Part shown: piece after piece, positions 54,894 through 63,545 of the stretch
Position numbering within the stretch: position 1 is the stretch's first letter
How the letters are laid out: each line of letters opens with the position of its first letter
DNA from: Salipiger thiooxidans
GTDB lineage: Bacteria; Pseudomonadota; Alphaproteobacteria; Rhodobacterales; Rhodobacteraceae
Reading direction: 5' to 3'
DNA length: 64,000 nt
Assembly (NCBI RefSeq): GCF_900102075.1
Contig: NZ_FNAV01000011.1
Span: 1-64,000 of the forward strand
Position numbers and translations under genes: made by a program
The notes under the pieces: generated by a model
What the model was told of the DNA's origin: nothing
The model's database searches: none
Seen by the model: the letters and a program-made list of their open reading frames with translations, nothing else

Positions 54894-56002
54894 GGATTCG
54901 TTCCGTCTTTCTTCTGCTCGGTGCCCGGCTGCGGGGCACTTTCTTCCGCGGCGGTGGCCGCCGAGGCGATGCGGGCGGCGAGTCGGTCGCCAAAGCCCGA
55001 TTGCGCAAGATCGTAGGCCAGTTCGACGGCGGCTGCCACACCTGTCGCATCCGCGGCGCCGTGGCTCTTCACCACCGTGCCATTGAGGCCGAGGAACACG
55101 CCGCCGTTCTTGCGGCGCGGGTCGATCCGTGCCTGAAGCCGCTTGAGCGAGGTCAGGGCCAGAAGGGCGGCGACGCGCGACAGCGGCGAATAGGCGAAGG
55201 CCTCGCGCAGGAACTGGCCGATGAGCGAGGCGGTGCCCTCGCCGGTCTTCAGCGCGATGTTGCCGGTGAATCCGTCGGTGACGATCACGTCGCAGCGGTC
55301 GCCGGGGATGTCGCCGCCTTCGGCGAATCCGATGAATTCGAAATTGTTGCTCTCGGCCGAGGCGGCGATGAGCTCATGCGCCTGCTTCAGCTCGGCGCGG
55401 CCCTTGTGTTCCTCGGTCCCGACGTTGAGCAGTCCGACGCGCGGACGCTCGAGCGAGAGGCCGTTGCGGGCGTAGGACGCCCCCATCAGTGCGTATTTCA
55501 GCAGGTCCTGGGCATCGGCGCGGATGTCGGCGCCGACGTCGAGCATGACGTTGAACCCCTGCGGGTTCTTCGACGGCCAGAGCACGGCGATGGCGGGGCG
55601 GTTGACCCCGGGCAGCTTGCGCAGCCGCACCATCGACAGCAGCATCAGCGCGCCGGTGTTGCCGCAGGAGACCGCAACCGTGGCCTCGCCGTTGCGCACC
55701 GAATCGAGCGCGGACCACATCGAGGTGTCCTGCCCGTTGCGCATCACGTGGCTCGGCTTGTCCTGCATCGACACGACACCGCGAGCGTCGCGGATCTCGC
55801 AACGCTTGGTGAGCTTGCGCTTCTCGATCAGCGGACCCAGCTCGTCGGCGGGTCCGTGGACGATGAAGCGGGCTTCGCGGTTCCGTCGTGCAAAGGCAGC
55901 GAGGCCGGCAACGATGGTTGCCGGCCCGCGGTCGCCGCCCATGGCGTCGATGGATAGCACGAGCGGCCCGCCAGCCTTTGAATTGTCCCGAGAGGAGTTC
56001 AT
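54890..56002 (-). CDS. plsX: Phosphate acyltransferase PlsX
   Basis: A 370-residue enzyme making acyl-phosphate for phospholipid synthesis. It shows LSIDAMGGDRGPATIVAGLA, SCGNTGALMLLSMVRL, GADIRADAQDLLKYALMG and the DGFTGNIALKTGEGTASLI region. It lies 21 bases after rpmF and is coupled to fabH. Confidence 0.96.
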   Translation of the reverse strand: MNSSRDNSKAGGPLVLSIDAMGGDRGPATIVAGLAAFARRNREARFIVHGPADELGPLIEKRKLTKRCEIRDARGVVSMQDKPSHVMRNGQDTSMWSALDSVRNGEATVAVSCGNTGALMLLSMVRLRKLPGVNRPAIAVLWPSKNPQGFNVMLDVGADIRADAQDLLKYALMGASYARNGLSLERPRVGLLNVGTEEHKGRAELKQAHELIAASAESNNFEFIGFAEGGDIPGDRCDVIVTDGFTGNIALKTGEGTASLIGQFLREAFAYSPLSRVAALLALTSLKRLQARIDPRRKNGGVFLGLNGTVVKSHGAADATGVAAAVELAYDLAQSGFGDRLAARIASAATAAEESAPQPGTEQKKDGTNP

Positions 56003-56023
56003 GCGGCGCGGGCCTTGAGCGGT

Positions 56024-56230
56024 TTACGCTGCGTCTTCGTCCAGTTCGATCTCGTCGGCCATGGCGACGATCTCTTTATCTGCGTAGTGGCCGCACGAGG
56101 GGCACACGTGGTGCGGGCGCTTGAGCTCGCCGCAGTTGGTGCACTCGTTCGGGTTGCCGGCAACGAGAGCGTCATGCGCCCGGCGGTTGTTGCGGCGCGA
56201 TTTGGATACTTTGTTCTGTTGGACGGCCAT
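56024..56230 (-). CDS. rpmF: 50S ribosomal protein L32
   Basis: A 68-residue protein beginning [20 protein letters not shown]. Four cysteines [10 protein letters not shown] and [10 protein letters not shown] form a zinc finger, making this the zinc-binding L32 form. TGAGACATGG precedes the start. It lies between yceD and plsX in the conserved order. Confidence 0.97.
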   Translation of the reverse strand: MAVQQNKVSKSRRNNRRAHDALVAGNPNECTNCGELKRPHHVCPSCGHYADKEIVAMADEIELDEDAA

Positions 56231-56405
56231 GTCTCAACCTCGATCTTTCGCGTGAAGGGCAATTCGTTGCCCGGTTCCGTTCGGGCGTGCCCGGCCTCTT
56301 AGTCGCAAGCAAGAGGACATGGCAACCCGGAATTCCGATGAAGGCGCGAAAATAGGACTTTATTGCAAAACCGCAAGCGTTATTTCGCCGTCTCGCGCCG
56401 GGCTG

Positions 56406-57020
56406 TCAGGGCTTATCCGTCACGTCCCTGTCATCGTCCGCTTCCCCGTCGTCATCGCCGCCGTCCTGGTCCAGCTTCTCCTTCAGTCCGGCCAACGCCG
56501 CAAAGGGATTCGGGCGTTCTTCGGCATCGGCCGCGGCCTCCGCTTCGACCTCGGCGGCCAGCGCGCCCGAGGCTTCCGCGGCGCCTTCGGCGTGGGGATA
56601 GAGCGGCAGCGCCAGAGACAGCGCCTCGGAGATCACCTCGCGAAGGTCGATGACGTCGGGCACCGGGTCGGCATCGTCGTCGGGGACCTCGATCTCCGAG
56701 CCCTCACCGGCGACGGAGAGGTCCTCGTCGGGGCGCCAGAGACGCTCGATCTCCTCGTCGATGCGGGTGGTGACGGGGGCGAGAGTGACCACGCAGGGCT
56801 GCGTCACCGTGGCGCCCAGTGTCGCCACCAGTCGCCACGAGCCGCGCCCCTCGGGGCGAATCTCGCCGGCGAGGCGCAGCTTGCGCAGCCCCAGCAGCCC
56901 CAGTTCCGAGGCCAGCGCGGCGCGCGCCTCGTCATCGGGGCGGATATCGAAGGTGGTCGGCGTGTTGTTGCGAAGCGCAGCAACGCGCAGTCTTTCCGGT
57001 GCGGAACCCGATCTGCTCAT
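56406..57020 (-). CDS. YceD/DUF177 family protein
   Basis: A 204-residue protein. DUF177 motifs include LRLAGEIRPEGRGSWRLVAT and TQPCVVTLAPVTTRIDEEIE, with ADPVPDVIDLREVISEALSL and PLYPH following. These proteins are linked to 23S rRNA maturation and precede rpmF in most bacteria. The tail is Asp/Glu-rich. The start ATG at 57020 is preceded by GGAAGGGCCCGCCG. The bases 56231-56405 before rpmF hold no gene. Confidence 0.92.
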   Translation of the reverse strand: MSRSGSAPERLRVAALRNNTPTTFDIRPDDEARAALASELGLLGLRKLRLAGEIRPEGRGSWRLVATLGATVTQPCVVTLAPVTTRIDEEIERLWRPDEDLSVAGEGSEIEVPDDDADPVPDVIDLREVISEALSLALPLYPHAEGAAEASGALAAEVEAEAAADAEERPNPFAALAGLKEKLDQDGGDDDGEADDDRDVTDKP

Positions 57021-57115
57021 CGGCGGGCCCTTCCTCTGCTTGAACGGCTTGGCTTGGTTATGTAATCGGGGATAGAAACCCGCAAGGGACAAGACAAGAG
57101 GCAGGAACGCAGCCA

Positions 57116-57568
57116 ATGGCGATATCCGGAAGACATGCGTTGGTGGCAGCGGCCCTCGCACTTGGGCTGAGCGCCTGCTCGGCGCAGTACGACCTGCACG
57201 GCTACGCGCCTTCGGAAGAGGATCTCCAGCAGATCGTCCCCGGCATCGACACCCGCTCCACCGTCGAGGACGTGATCGGGGTTCCCAGCGCCTCTGGCGT
57301 GCTGAACGAGAGCGGCTTCTACTACATCGAGACCCAGATGCGCAGCTTCGCGTGGCGGGCCCCCGAGGTGGTGGACCGCGAGATTCTCGCAATCACCTTC
57401 GACAACGCGGGTGTGGTCGACAATATCACCCGCTATGGGCTTGAGGATGGCAACGTGGTGCCGCTGACCCGGCGCATCACCCGCACCTCCGACGGTGAGC
57501 TCAGCTTCATCCGCAGGCTGTTCGGCAACATCGGCGGCATCAGCCTCAGCCAGTTCACGGACCAGTAG
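57116..57568 (+). CDS. bamE: Outer-membrane assembly factor BamE (SmpA/OmlA)
   Basis: A 150-residue lipoprotein. The lipobox is in LALGLSACSAQYD with Cys21. The BamE core is VPGIDTRSTVEDVIGVPSAS with the strands GFYYIETQMRSFAW and EILAITFDNAGVVDNITRYG. It assists outer-membrane beta-barrel insertion. It is divergent from yceD, with a 95-base spacer. Confidence 0.93.
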   Translation: MAISGRHALVAAALALGLSACSAQYDLHGYAPSEEDLQQIVPGIDTRSTVEDVIGVPSASGVLNESGFYYIETQMRSFAWRAPEVVDREILAITFDNAGVVDNITRYGLEDGNVVPLTRRITRTSDGELSFIRRLFGNIGGISLSQFTDQ

Positions 57569-57577
57569 GGCGCCGCG

Positions 57578-58345
57578 ATGATCCCCCGTCAGAGCATCGG
57601 TGCCGCGGGGGAGAAGGACGGCACGCTGTTGCGGCGCGGGCGCTACCGCGTCCGCCTTGCCGCAGGCGGTGACGATCTCGCGGCGGCGCAGGCGTTGCGC
57701 GGGCTGGCCTTCTTAGGCGAGGACGGGCCGGCGGATGTCGACGCGCTCGACCGGCGCTGCCGCCACGTGCTGATCGAAGACGATTCGCAGCGGCGGCTGG
57801 TGGCCTGCTTCCGTTACCTCTGGCTCGATGACGGCCGCGGCATCGGTGAGAGCTATTCCGCCCAGTATTACGACCTGTCCCGGCTCGAGACATTTGCCGA
57901 GCCGATGCTCGAGCTCGGGCGCTTCTGCATCCGGCCCGGGCTCACCGATCCGGACGTGCTGCGCCTCGCCTGGGGCGCGATCGCGGGGCTGGTGGACGGG
58001 GGCGGCGCGGGGCTGATGTTCGGCTGCGCCAGCTTCAAGGGCACCGATCCTGCGCCATATGCCGCCGCCTTCGCACATCTGCGCGCCCGCCACATGGCGC
58101 CCGAGCGCTGGCGGGTCGGCGAGAAGGCGCCCGAACGGGTGCGATTCCCCTCCGAAGGCGCCGACGCGCGGGCCGCCATGAAGCTGATCCCGCCGCTTCT
58201 GCGCACCTATCTGGGCATGGGGGGATGGGTCAGCGACCACGCGGTGATCGACCGCGCCATGAACACGCTGCACGTCTTCACCGGCGTCGAGGTGGCGTCG
58301 GTGCCGCCGGCGCGGGTGCGGGTGCTGCGGTCCATCGCCGACTGA
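57578..58345 (+). CDS. olsB: L-ornithine N-alpha-acyltransferase OlsB
   Basis: A 255-residue GNAT-fold enzyme adding a 3-hydroxyacyl chain to ornithine, the first step of ornithine lipids. It shows YRVRLAAGGDDLAAAQALRG, LAFLGEDGPADVDALDRRCR, ESYSAQYYDLSRLETF, LELGRFCIRPGLTDPDVLRL and FGCASFKGTDPAPYAAAFAH. No olsA is adjacent. It lies ten bases after bamE. Confidence 0.94.
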   Translation: MIPRQSIGAAGEKDGTLLRRGRYRVRLAAGGDDLAAAQALRGLAFLGEDGPADVDALDRRCRHVLIEDDSQRRLVACFRYLWLDDGRGIGESYSAQYYDLSRLETFAEPMLELGRFCIRPGLTDPDVLRLAWGAIAGLVDGGGAGLMFGCASFKGTDPAPYAAAFAHLRARHMAPERWRVGEKAPERVRFPSEGADARAAMKLIPPLLRTYLGMGGWVSDHAVIDRAMNTLHVFTGVEVASVPPARVRVLRSIAD

Positions 58346-58351
58346 GGGGCC

Positions 58352-59290
58352 TCAGGCGCTGGCCCGGCTGCGGCTGGTGCGGATCGCCTCGAGCCTGCGG
58401 CGGAAGCGCGGCGCGTCGAGCCGCGCGGTGACATTCTCGCACAGCGCCTGCGCCAGCCGCAGCCGGCCCGTGGTCTCGAGCCGGGCGAGCAGCTTGCGCA
58501 GGTAGGGCGCGTGATCGCGGCGCCGACGCATCATCCGGGCAAAGCTCAGTCCGTCGAGCTGGTCCGAGGCGGCGGCGCTCAGAATCGGCGCGATCAGGTC
58601 GAGGTCGAGCAGGTCACCCTGCAACGCGTCGCCCATGAAGGGCAGGCGGAAGCGACTCACGTTGCGGCGCACGAAGAGCGCCGAATGCATCGCATCGAGC
58701 CGTTCGCGCGGATCGTAGAGCACCCAGCCGCGGTGCGCGGCGTCCAGCATGTCGGGCGCGTAGCCATAGCGCGAGGTGAAATCGAGCCGCCGCACCTCTG
58801 GGAAGCGCCCGTCCCATTCGGTCACTCGCGGGTCCAGCGTCGCCTGTGGCTGCAGCATCACCACCCGCGCGCCCGGCGCCGCGACGGAATAGGCGGCGGC
58901 AGCATAGCCGCAGGGACCAGCGCCGTAGAACACCACGGTCTCGAAATCGTCGAAGAAACCGTCGTCCTGAAGCTGGTCGAAGAAGCCGTAGATCAGCTCG
59001 TCGCGGAACCACGTGTCGCGCGACGAGACCAGCACCAGCGAGGACCAGCCTTTGGCCGTCGCCATGTTCCAGCCGAGCGGGGTCGCGTTGTCGGAAAGCG
59101 CCTCGATGCCCGGCAGGGTCTCGAAGCTCACCAGAAGCGTGTCGCCGCGCTCCACGAACACCGCGTGATGACGTTTGCCGAGCGGTTCCGCAAAGCCCTC
59201 GGACTCGCCGATCTTTGAGATCGCGGCAATCCACTGACCCCGGCGAACCCCGGTGAGATCGACCGATGAAAGATCAAGCTGCCCCTGCAT
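58352..59290 (-). CDS. Conserved protein of unknown function
   Basis: A 312-residue protein from ATG 59290 (an upstream ATG at 59344 is possible). It begins MQGQLDLSSVDLTGVRRGQW. The stretch VVFYGAGPCGYAAAAYSVAA resembles an alpha/beta hydrolase nucleophile elbow, with cysteine in the nucleophile place, and WSSLVLVSSRDTWFRDELIY is present. The C-terminal RMMRRRRDHAPYLRKLLARL is basic. Similar roseobacter proteins are sometimes labelled PAPS reductase, but I see no CxxC or PAPS motif to support that. Confidence 0.75.
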   Translation of the reverse strand: MQGQLDLSSVDLTGVRRGQWIAAISKIGESEGFAEPLGKRHHAVFVERGDTLLVSFETLPGIEALSDNATPLGWNMATAKGWSSLVLVSSRDTWFRDELIYGFFDQLQDDGFFDDFETVVFYGAGPCGYAAAAYSVAAPGARVVMLQPQATLDPRVTEWDGRFPEVRRLDFTSRYGYAPDMLDAAHRGWVLYDPRERLDAMHSALFVRRNVSRFRLPFMGDALQGDLLDLDLIAPILSAAASDQLDGLSFARMMRRRRDHAPYLRKLLARLETTGRLRLAQALCENVTARLDAPRFRRRLEAIRTSRSRASA

Positions 59291-59481
59291 GTGTTGCCCG
59301 CCGTTCTGCCGTTCCTGACATTTCTGCCGTCTTGCGTTTGCCATTCTCGCGCCGTCGCGTTCTGCGGATGCTCTGTGGTTGATCGAAACAATGCCCGGTG
59401 CATGGGGCGGAATTGTGCAGAAAGGGGGGAATGATTGGGTGCCGATGTGGCGCAATTTGGGCGCACTTGGTTAACGCCCGG

Positions 59482-59660
59482 CTACCCGGTCACGATGCGT
59501 CGCCCCGCGCGCGCCCGCACAGCATCCGCTCGGCCTGTGGCGACGGCGGTTGCGCCGGCGGCTGACGTGGCCCAACTGCTCGACCCGGTCGAGCGGCGCA
59601 TCAGTGCCGTCGTCGCAGTCATTCGACAGCGCCACGACATGGGGGATGCCGCAGGCGAGG
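59482..59660 (-). pseudogene. Remnant of a family-2-type glycosyltransferase
   Basis: One minus-strand frame gives IPHVVALSNDCDDGTDA followed by LDRVEQLGHVSRRRN. This resembles the start of roseobacter Glyco_tranf_2_4 proteins, where a donor-binding motif of the type SNDC-DGTD is typical. No start codon, no full-length frame and no C-terminal half are present, so only a fragment survives. Confidence 0.55.
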
Positions 59661-59681
59661 TCATGGGCGAGTCAGTGGGGT

Positions 59682-60695
59682 CTACGGTCGTCGACAGGCC
59701 GAGACAGATCCTCCGATAGCACACGGTGCGAGCCCTGGCTCGTCCTTCAGCTCACGCTCTCTGGGCGGCAGGGAGGGCAGCATCAGGAGATGTTGTCCAA
59801 GGAGAATAGACTCTTCCATCTTGTTGATTCCCTTAATTTTTCTGTCATGTTTCGCCGCGACATCGGCACGCAGCGCCCCGAGCTGTCCCGCCTTCATTTC
59901 CGCGAGGTTCTGCCTCAGCGCAGGCACGTAGCGCCGGATCGTGAGGTCTTTCCAGGCAGGGTCATAGCGCGCGCGGCGGTGGTGGGCGTCGAAGACGCGG
60001 CCCGCGCGGTTCACGTCGGCCCGGTCACTTTTGACGAGATAGCTCACGAGCAAGCGCAACGCGTTGTGGTTCAGCGTGGCGTGACGCCAGGCACCGGCAG
60101 CGGGACGCCTGTGGATCTGGCGCGTGCGCGCGGCAGTGCCCTGCGCGCCAGCCCTTCGCGGAAGAACTGCCGCTGAGCGCCGTAGGGGTGTCGAGAAAAA
60201 TCATTTCGCACCAGCGTCTTGCCCTCGATCCCTGGCCCGGCGCACCAGAGGTCCGGGTTGTGCGAGTGGATGAACTGCCCGATGACGGGGCGGTCCTCGA
60301 AGCTCTGCACGCCGTCATTGGCGAAGACCTGGTCGCTCAGCAAAATGGCCTGAGGGGCGCCGCAGGCGTCGACCAGCGCCGCGAGCGCGCCATCGCCCGC
60401 GTGGATGTTGAGGAACTCGTCCACGTCCGCCTCCCAGATCCAGTTGGCGCGGGTCACAAGCTCTTGTTTCTGTGCATCTCTCAGCGCCTCCATCTGGTCG
60501 TTGCGGCCCGACGCGGGGTTGGGAAGTTGCGCCACGCCTCAAGGGCGCAAGCACGTCCGGCAGCACATCGGTGCGGCCGCTGCAATCGTTGGAGCAGATC
60601 AGGACGCCGGTGACGCCGAGGAAGCGGTTGTAGGCCATCCATTCCAGCAGGAACGCGCCCTCGTTTCTGACGCATGTCTCCGCTGTTACGCGCAT
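59682..60695 (-). pseudogene. Frameshifted glycosyltransferase (Glyco_tranf_2_4-like)
   Basis: Three frames together spell one protein. MRVTAETCVRNEGAFLLEWM and LICSNDCSGRTDVLPDVLAP are read from 60695 down to about 60540. Then QLPNPASGRNDQMEALRDAQ, VTRANWIWEADVDEFLNIH and the rest are read in the next frame to about 60075. Then TLNHNALRLLVSYLVKSDRA continues to the stop at 59682. At least two indels separate them, one near 60540 and one near 60075. The parent would be a cytoplasmic glycosyltransferase acting on a surface polysaccharide. Sequencing error cannot be ruled out, but the neighbouring remnant favours decay. Confidence 0.8.
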
Positions 60696-60953
60696 CGCGG
60701 CACCTCTGCGGTCCCGTTGCTGTTCTGGTGACCCATGGGCCTGCCCGGTCTGCCGCCGCTTGCGGAGGGTGGTCCTCCGTGGCCTTGCCTTGCGCCAAAA
60801 CCATCGCATCTCGGTTTAGAGCCGTCGATCTGCGGGGGACCCCCCGTAGGATGGGGAGCGTTGCAGGAAGGATGCGCCAAGGTATTGCGACCAAGTGGGT
60901 ATTGACCGGAGCTGCGGAGCCGGGCAAGCCCTAGGGCAGGAGGAGGCCGTCAC

Positions 60954-61862
60954 ATGCAGAACCCCCAGACCATCGATGCGGTGCAGTCCATGTTGTCCGA
61001 TACGGGCTATGTCTGCGGGCGGGCGCTGGCCACCGTGGTCTTCCTGTCGTTGCGCCTTGGCCGGCCGCTGTTCCTCGAGGGCGAGGCCGGCGTCGGCAAG
61101 ACAGAGATCGCCAAGGCGCTGGCGGCGTCGCTTGGCAGACGGCTGATCCGGCTGCAATGCTACGAGGGGCTCGACGCGGCCTCCGCGGTCTACGAGTGGA
61201 ACTTTCCGGCCCAGATGATCGCCATACGCACCGCCGAGGCACAGGGCGGGGCCGACCGCACGGCGCTGCAAAAAGAGCTCTTCGGGCCTGACTACCTGGT
61301 CGAGCGCCCGCTGCTTCAGGCGATGCGGCCGGACGAGAACGGCGCGCCCGTGCTGCTGATCGACGAGCTCGACCGCACCGACGAGCCGTTCGAGGCATTC
61401 CTGCTGGAGGCGCTGTCGGATTTCCAGGTCACCATCCCCGAGCTCGGCACCATCAAGGCGCCCGAGCCGCCGATCGTGGTGCTGACCTCGAACCGCACGC
61501 GCGAGGTGCATGACGCGCTGAAGCGGCGCTGTCTCTATCACTGGGTCGACTACCCGGATTTCCAGCGCGAGGTCGAGATCCTGCACAGCCGCGAGCCCGG
61601 CATTGCGGACCGGCTGAGCCGCGAGATCGTGGCCTTCGTGCAGGCGCTGCGCACCGAGGACATCTTCAAGAAGCCCGGTGTCGCCGAGACCATCGACTGG
61701 GCCAAGTGCCTGCTGGCGCTCGACGTGGTGGACCTGTCGCCCGAGCTGATCTCGGACACCCTGGGCGCCATCCTGAAATACCAGGACGACATCGCCAAGA
61801 TTCAGAATTCGGAGGCCGCCCGGCTGCTCAGGGAGGCGCGCGAGACCTTGGACGCGGGCTGA
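60954..61862 (+). CDS. MoxR-family AAA+ ATPase
   Basis: A 302-residue chaperone-like ATPase. Walker A is LEGEAGVGKTEIAKALAASL, Walker B VLLIDELDRTDEPFEAFLLE, and sensor/arginine region VVLTSNRTREVHDALKRRC. GGAGGAGGCCGTC precedes ATG. MoxR proteins usually act with a VWA-domain partner (CoxE or similar) to insert metals or activate enzymes; here the next gene is rlmE and no VWA gene is present. The length is standard. Confidence 0.92.
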   Translation: MQNPQTIDAVQSMLSDTGYVCGRALATVVFLSLRLGRPLFLEGEAGVGKTEIAKALAASLGRRLIRLQCYEGLDAASAVYEWNFPAQMIAIRTAEAQGGADRTALQKELFGPDYLVERPLLQAMRPDENGAPVLLIDELDRTDEPFEAFLLEALSDFQVTIPELGTIKAPEPPIVVLTSNRTREVHDALKRRCLYHWVDYPDFQREVEILHSREPGIADRLSREIVAFVQALRTEDIFKKPGVAETIDWAKCLLALDVVDLSPELISDTLGAILKYQDDIAKIQNSEAARLLREARETLDAG

Positions 61863-61939
61863 GAAAACTTGCACTATCGCCGCGTCGGGGGCATGTACCC
61901 GTGATCTGAAGCACGACGGCAGCAGGACGGCACGAGGCC

Positions 61940-62656
61940 ATGGCGAAGAAGCCCACGGGAAAGAACACGTCGGGGCGCGGGCAACGCGACCTGAAGGTGA
62001 AGGTGAAGACGGCGCGCGGACGCACGCTGTCCTCGACGCGCTGGCTGCAACGTCAGCTGAACGACCCCTATGTGAAGCGCGCGAAGGACGAGGGCTTCCG
62101 CGGCCGCGCGGCGTTCAAGATCCTCGAACTCGACGAGCGCTTCGGGTTCCTGAAGCCCGGTGCCCGCGTGGTCGACCTTGGCTGCGCGCCGGGGGGCTGG
62201 TGCCAGGTGGCGGTGCCGCGGGTCAATTCGCTGGGCGAGAAGAAGAACAAGCCGCAGGGCTTCGTGCTGGGCGTTGACCTGCAGGAGGTTCTGCCCGTGC
62301 CCGGCGCCGATATCTACCAGCTCGATTTTCTCGAAATGGGCGCTGACGACAAGGTCAAGGAATGGCTGGGCGGCCGCGCCGACGTGGTGATGTCGGACAT
62401 GGCGGCGTCCTCCTCGGGGCACAAGCAGACCGACCACCTGCGCATCATCTCGCTCTGCGAGGCGGCGGCGGAGCTGGCCTTCGACGTGCTGGAAGAGGGC
62501 GGGACCTTCGTTGCCAAGGTGCTGGCGGGCGGTGCAGAGCAGGGGCTTCAGAGCCTGCTCAAGCAGCGCTTCGACAAGGTGTACAACGTGAAGCCGCCGT
62601 CGAGCCGGGCGGATTCCTCCGAGAAGTTCGTGGTGGCGACGGGCTTCCGCGGCTGA
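61940..62656 (+). CDS. rlmE: 23S rRNA 2'-O-ribose methyltransferase RlmE (RrmJ/FtsJ)
   Basis: A 238-residue SAM-dependent enzyme methylating U2552 in E. coli numbering. It begins [20 protein letters not shown]. The K-D-K-E tetrad is partly visible: [15 protein letters not shown] (Lys), [14 protein letters not shown] [16 protein letters not shown] (Asp), and [16 protein letters not shown] (Lys). The SAM motif is [27 protein letters not shown] precedes ATG. Confidence 0.95.
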   Translation: MAKKPTGKNTSGRGQRDLKVKVKTARGRTLSSTRWLQRQLNDPYVKRAKDEGFRGRAAFKILELDERFGFLKPGARVVDLGCAPGGWCQVAVPRVNSLGEKKNKPQGFVLGVDLQEVLPVPGADIYQLDFLEMGADDKVKEWLGGRADVVMSDMAASSSGHKQTDHLRIISLCEAAAELAFDVLEEGGTFVAKVLAGGAEQGLQSLLKQRFDKVYNVKPPSSRADSSEKFVVATGFRG

Positions 62657-62663
62657 GACGGCC

Positions 62664-62858
62664 TCAGGGGCGCGGGCGGAGTGACTCTGCCGCCTGCTGC
62701 TGGAAGACCCGCGCGAAATGCGGTGAGACGACCCTCATCTCGACGAAACCGGATGGTGTGTCCTCGGTGCGAGCGCTGCTCTTGCGGCGGCCGAAACGGC
62801 CGGGGGCGCCGGGATGGGGCGAAACAGGCAGTGGCGACTGGGGCTGCAGGGTGATCAT
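62664..62858 (-). CDS. 64-residue hypothetical protein
   Basis: Begins MITLQPQSPLPVSPHPGAPG and continues RFGRRKSSARTEDTPSGFVE, ending QQQAAESLRPRP. It has a strong ribosome site (GGAGGAGCC before ATG). No helix or motif is recognised. It is convergent with rlmE. Confidence 0.65.
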   Translation of the reverse strand: MITLQPQSPLPVSPHPGAPGRFGRRKSSARTEDTPSGFVEMRVVSPHFARVFQQQAAESLRPRP

Positions 62859-62997
62859 GGCTCCTCCTGACCGGACATGCTGCCGCAAATGCCTTACCCG
62901 CCCGTTAAGCTTGCGATCCGCGCAACGGTGCCCGGCACGGGGCCTTGCACCCGGAGAGGCGCTGGCGCAGTCTGACCGCAACCACGGGTGAGGCGGC

Positions 62998-63042
62998 ATG
63001 AGCGCGAAATTCTTCAACGACATCAGCACGGGGCGCGCATGA
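62998..63042 (+). CDS. 14-codon leader ORF before the lipoprotein gene
   Basis: ATG AGC GCG AAA then TTCTTCAACGACATC codes MSAKFFNDISTGRA and stops at a TGA that overlaps the next start (ATGA). GGGTGAGGCGGC is upstream. It may only serve to couple translation of the downstream gene. Confidence 0.4.
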   Translation: MSAKFFNDISTGRA

Positions 63043-63485
63043 GGCGGCTGGCGCTCGCGCTCGTGCTCTGCGGCTGTGCTGCAGCGCCCGAGCTGCCGCA
63101 GGCCCCGATTCCTCTGCGCAATCCGGCCGCCCCGGTGGCAAGCCAGGCCGATGTCACGCAGGGGCGGCTCGGCGGCGACTGGGTGGTGGTGCAGGGCGCG
63201 GGGCTGACCCCCGGCGCGCGGCTGCGGTTCTCGGACGGGGCGATGTCGCTCGACGGTGTGAACATGCCGCTGGCCGAGACCGGACCCGGGCGCTATGCGG
63301 TTGGCGGGCAGACGCTGTGGATCCACTGGCTCGACGCCGACAACCGCACCGCCGCGGTGGGCGATCCGGGCGGCGCGCGAGTCTGGATCATGGACCGCAC
63401 CGGCCGCCCGGGAGAGCGGCTGACCGCGGCACGTGAGATCCTCGAGTGGTACGGCTACGACCTTCGGCGACTCGACGGCAGCTGA
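63039..63485 (+). CDS. Hypothetical lipoprotein with lipocalin-like domain
   Basis: A 148-residue protein. The signal is MRRLALALVLCGCAAAPELP, with lipobox LCGC. The body has strands GDWVVVQGAGLTPGARLRFS and TLWIHWLDADNRTAAVGDP, and RVWIMDRTGRPGERLTAARE, resembling a small lipocalin-type fold. Similar proteins are common in Rhodobacterales. The start overlaps the preceding short ORF. Confidence 0.78.
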   Translation: MRRLALALVLCGCAAAPELPQAPIPLRNPAAPVASQADVTQGRLGGDWVVVQGAGLTPGARLRFSDGAMSLDGVNMPLAETGPGRYAVGGQTLWIHWLDADNRTAAVGDPGGARVWIMDRTGRPGERLTAAREILEWYGYDLRRLDGS

Positions 63486-63545
63486 GCGCGACAGGGCCGC
63501 GGCGCCACGGGGCGCGCGCGCGGCAGACAGAACATGGGAGAGCAG

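Noticed and set aside
58352-59290. PAPS reductase function for the conserved protein
   Set aside because: No catalytic cysteine or PAPS-binding motif is visible, so the name was not used.
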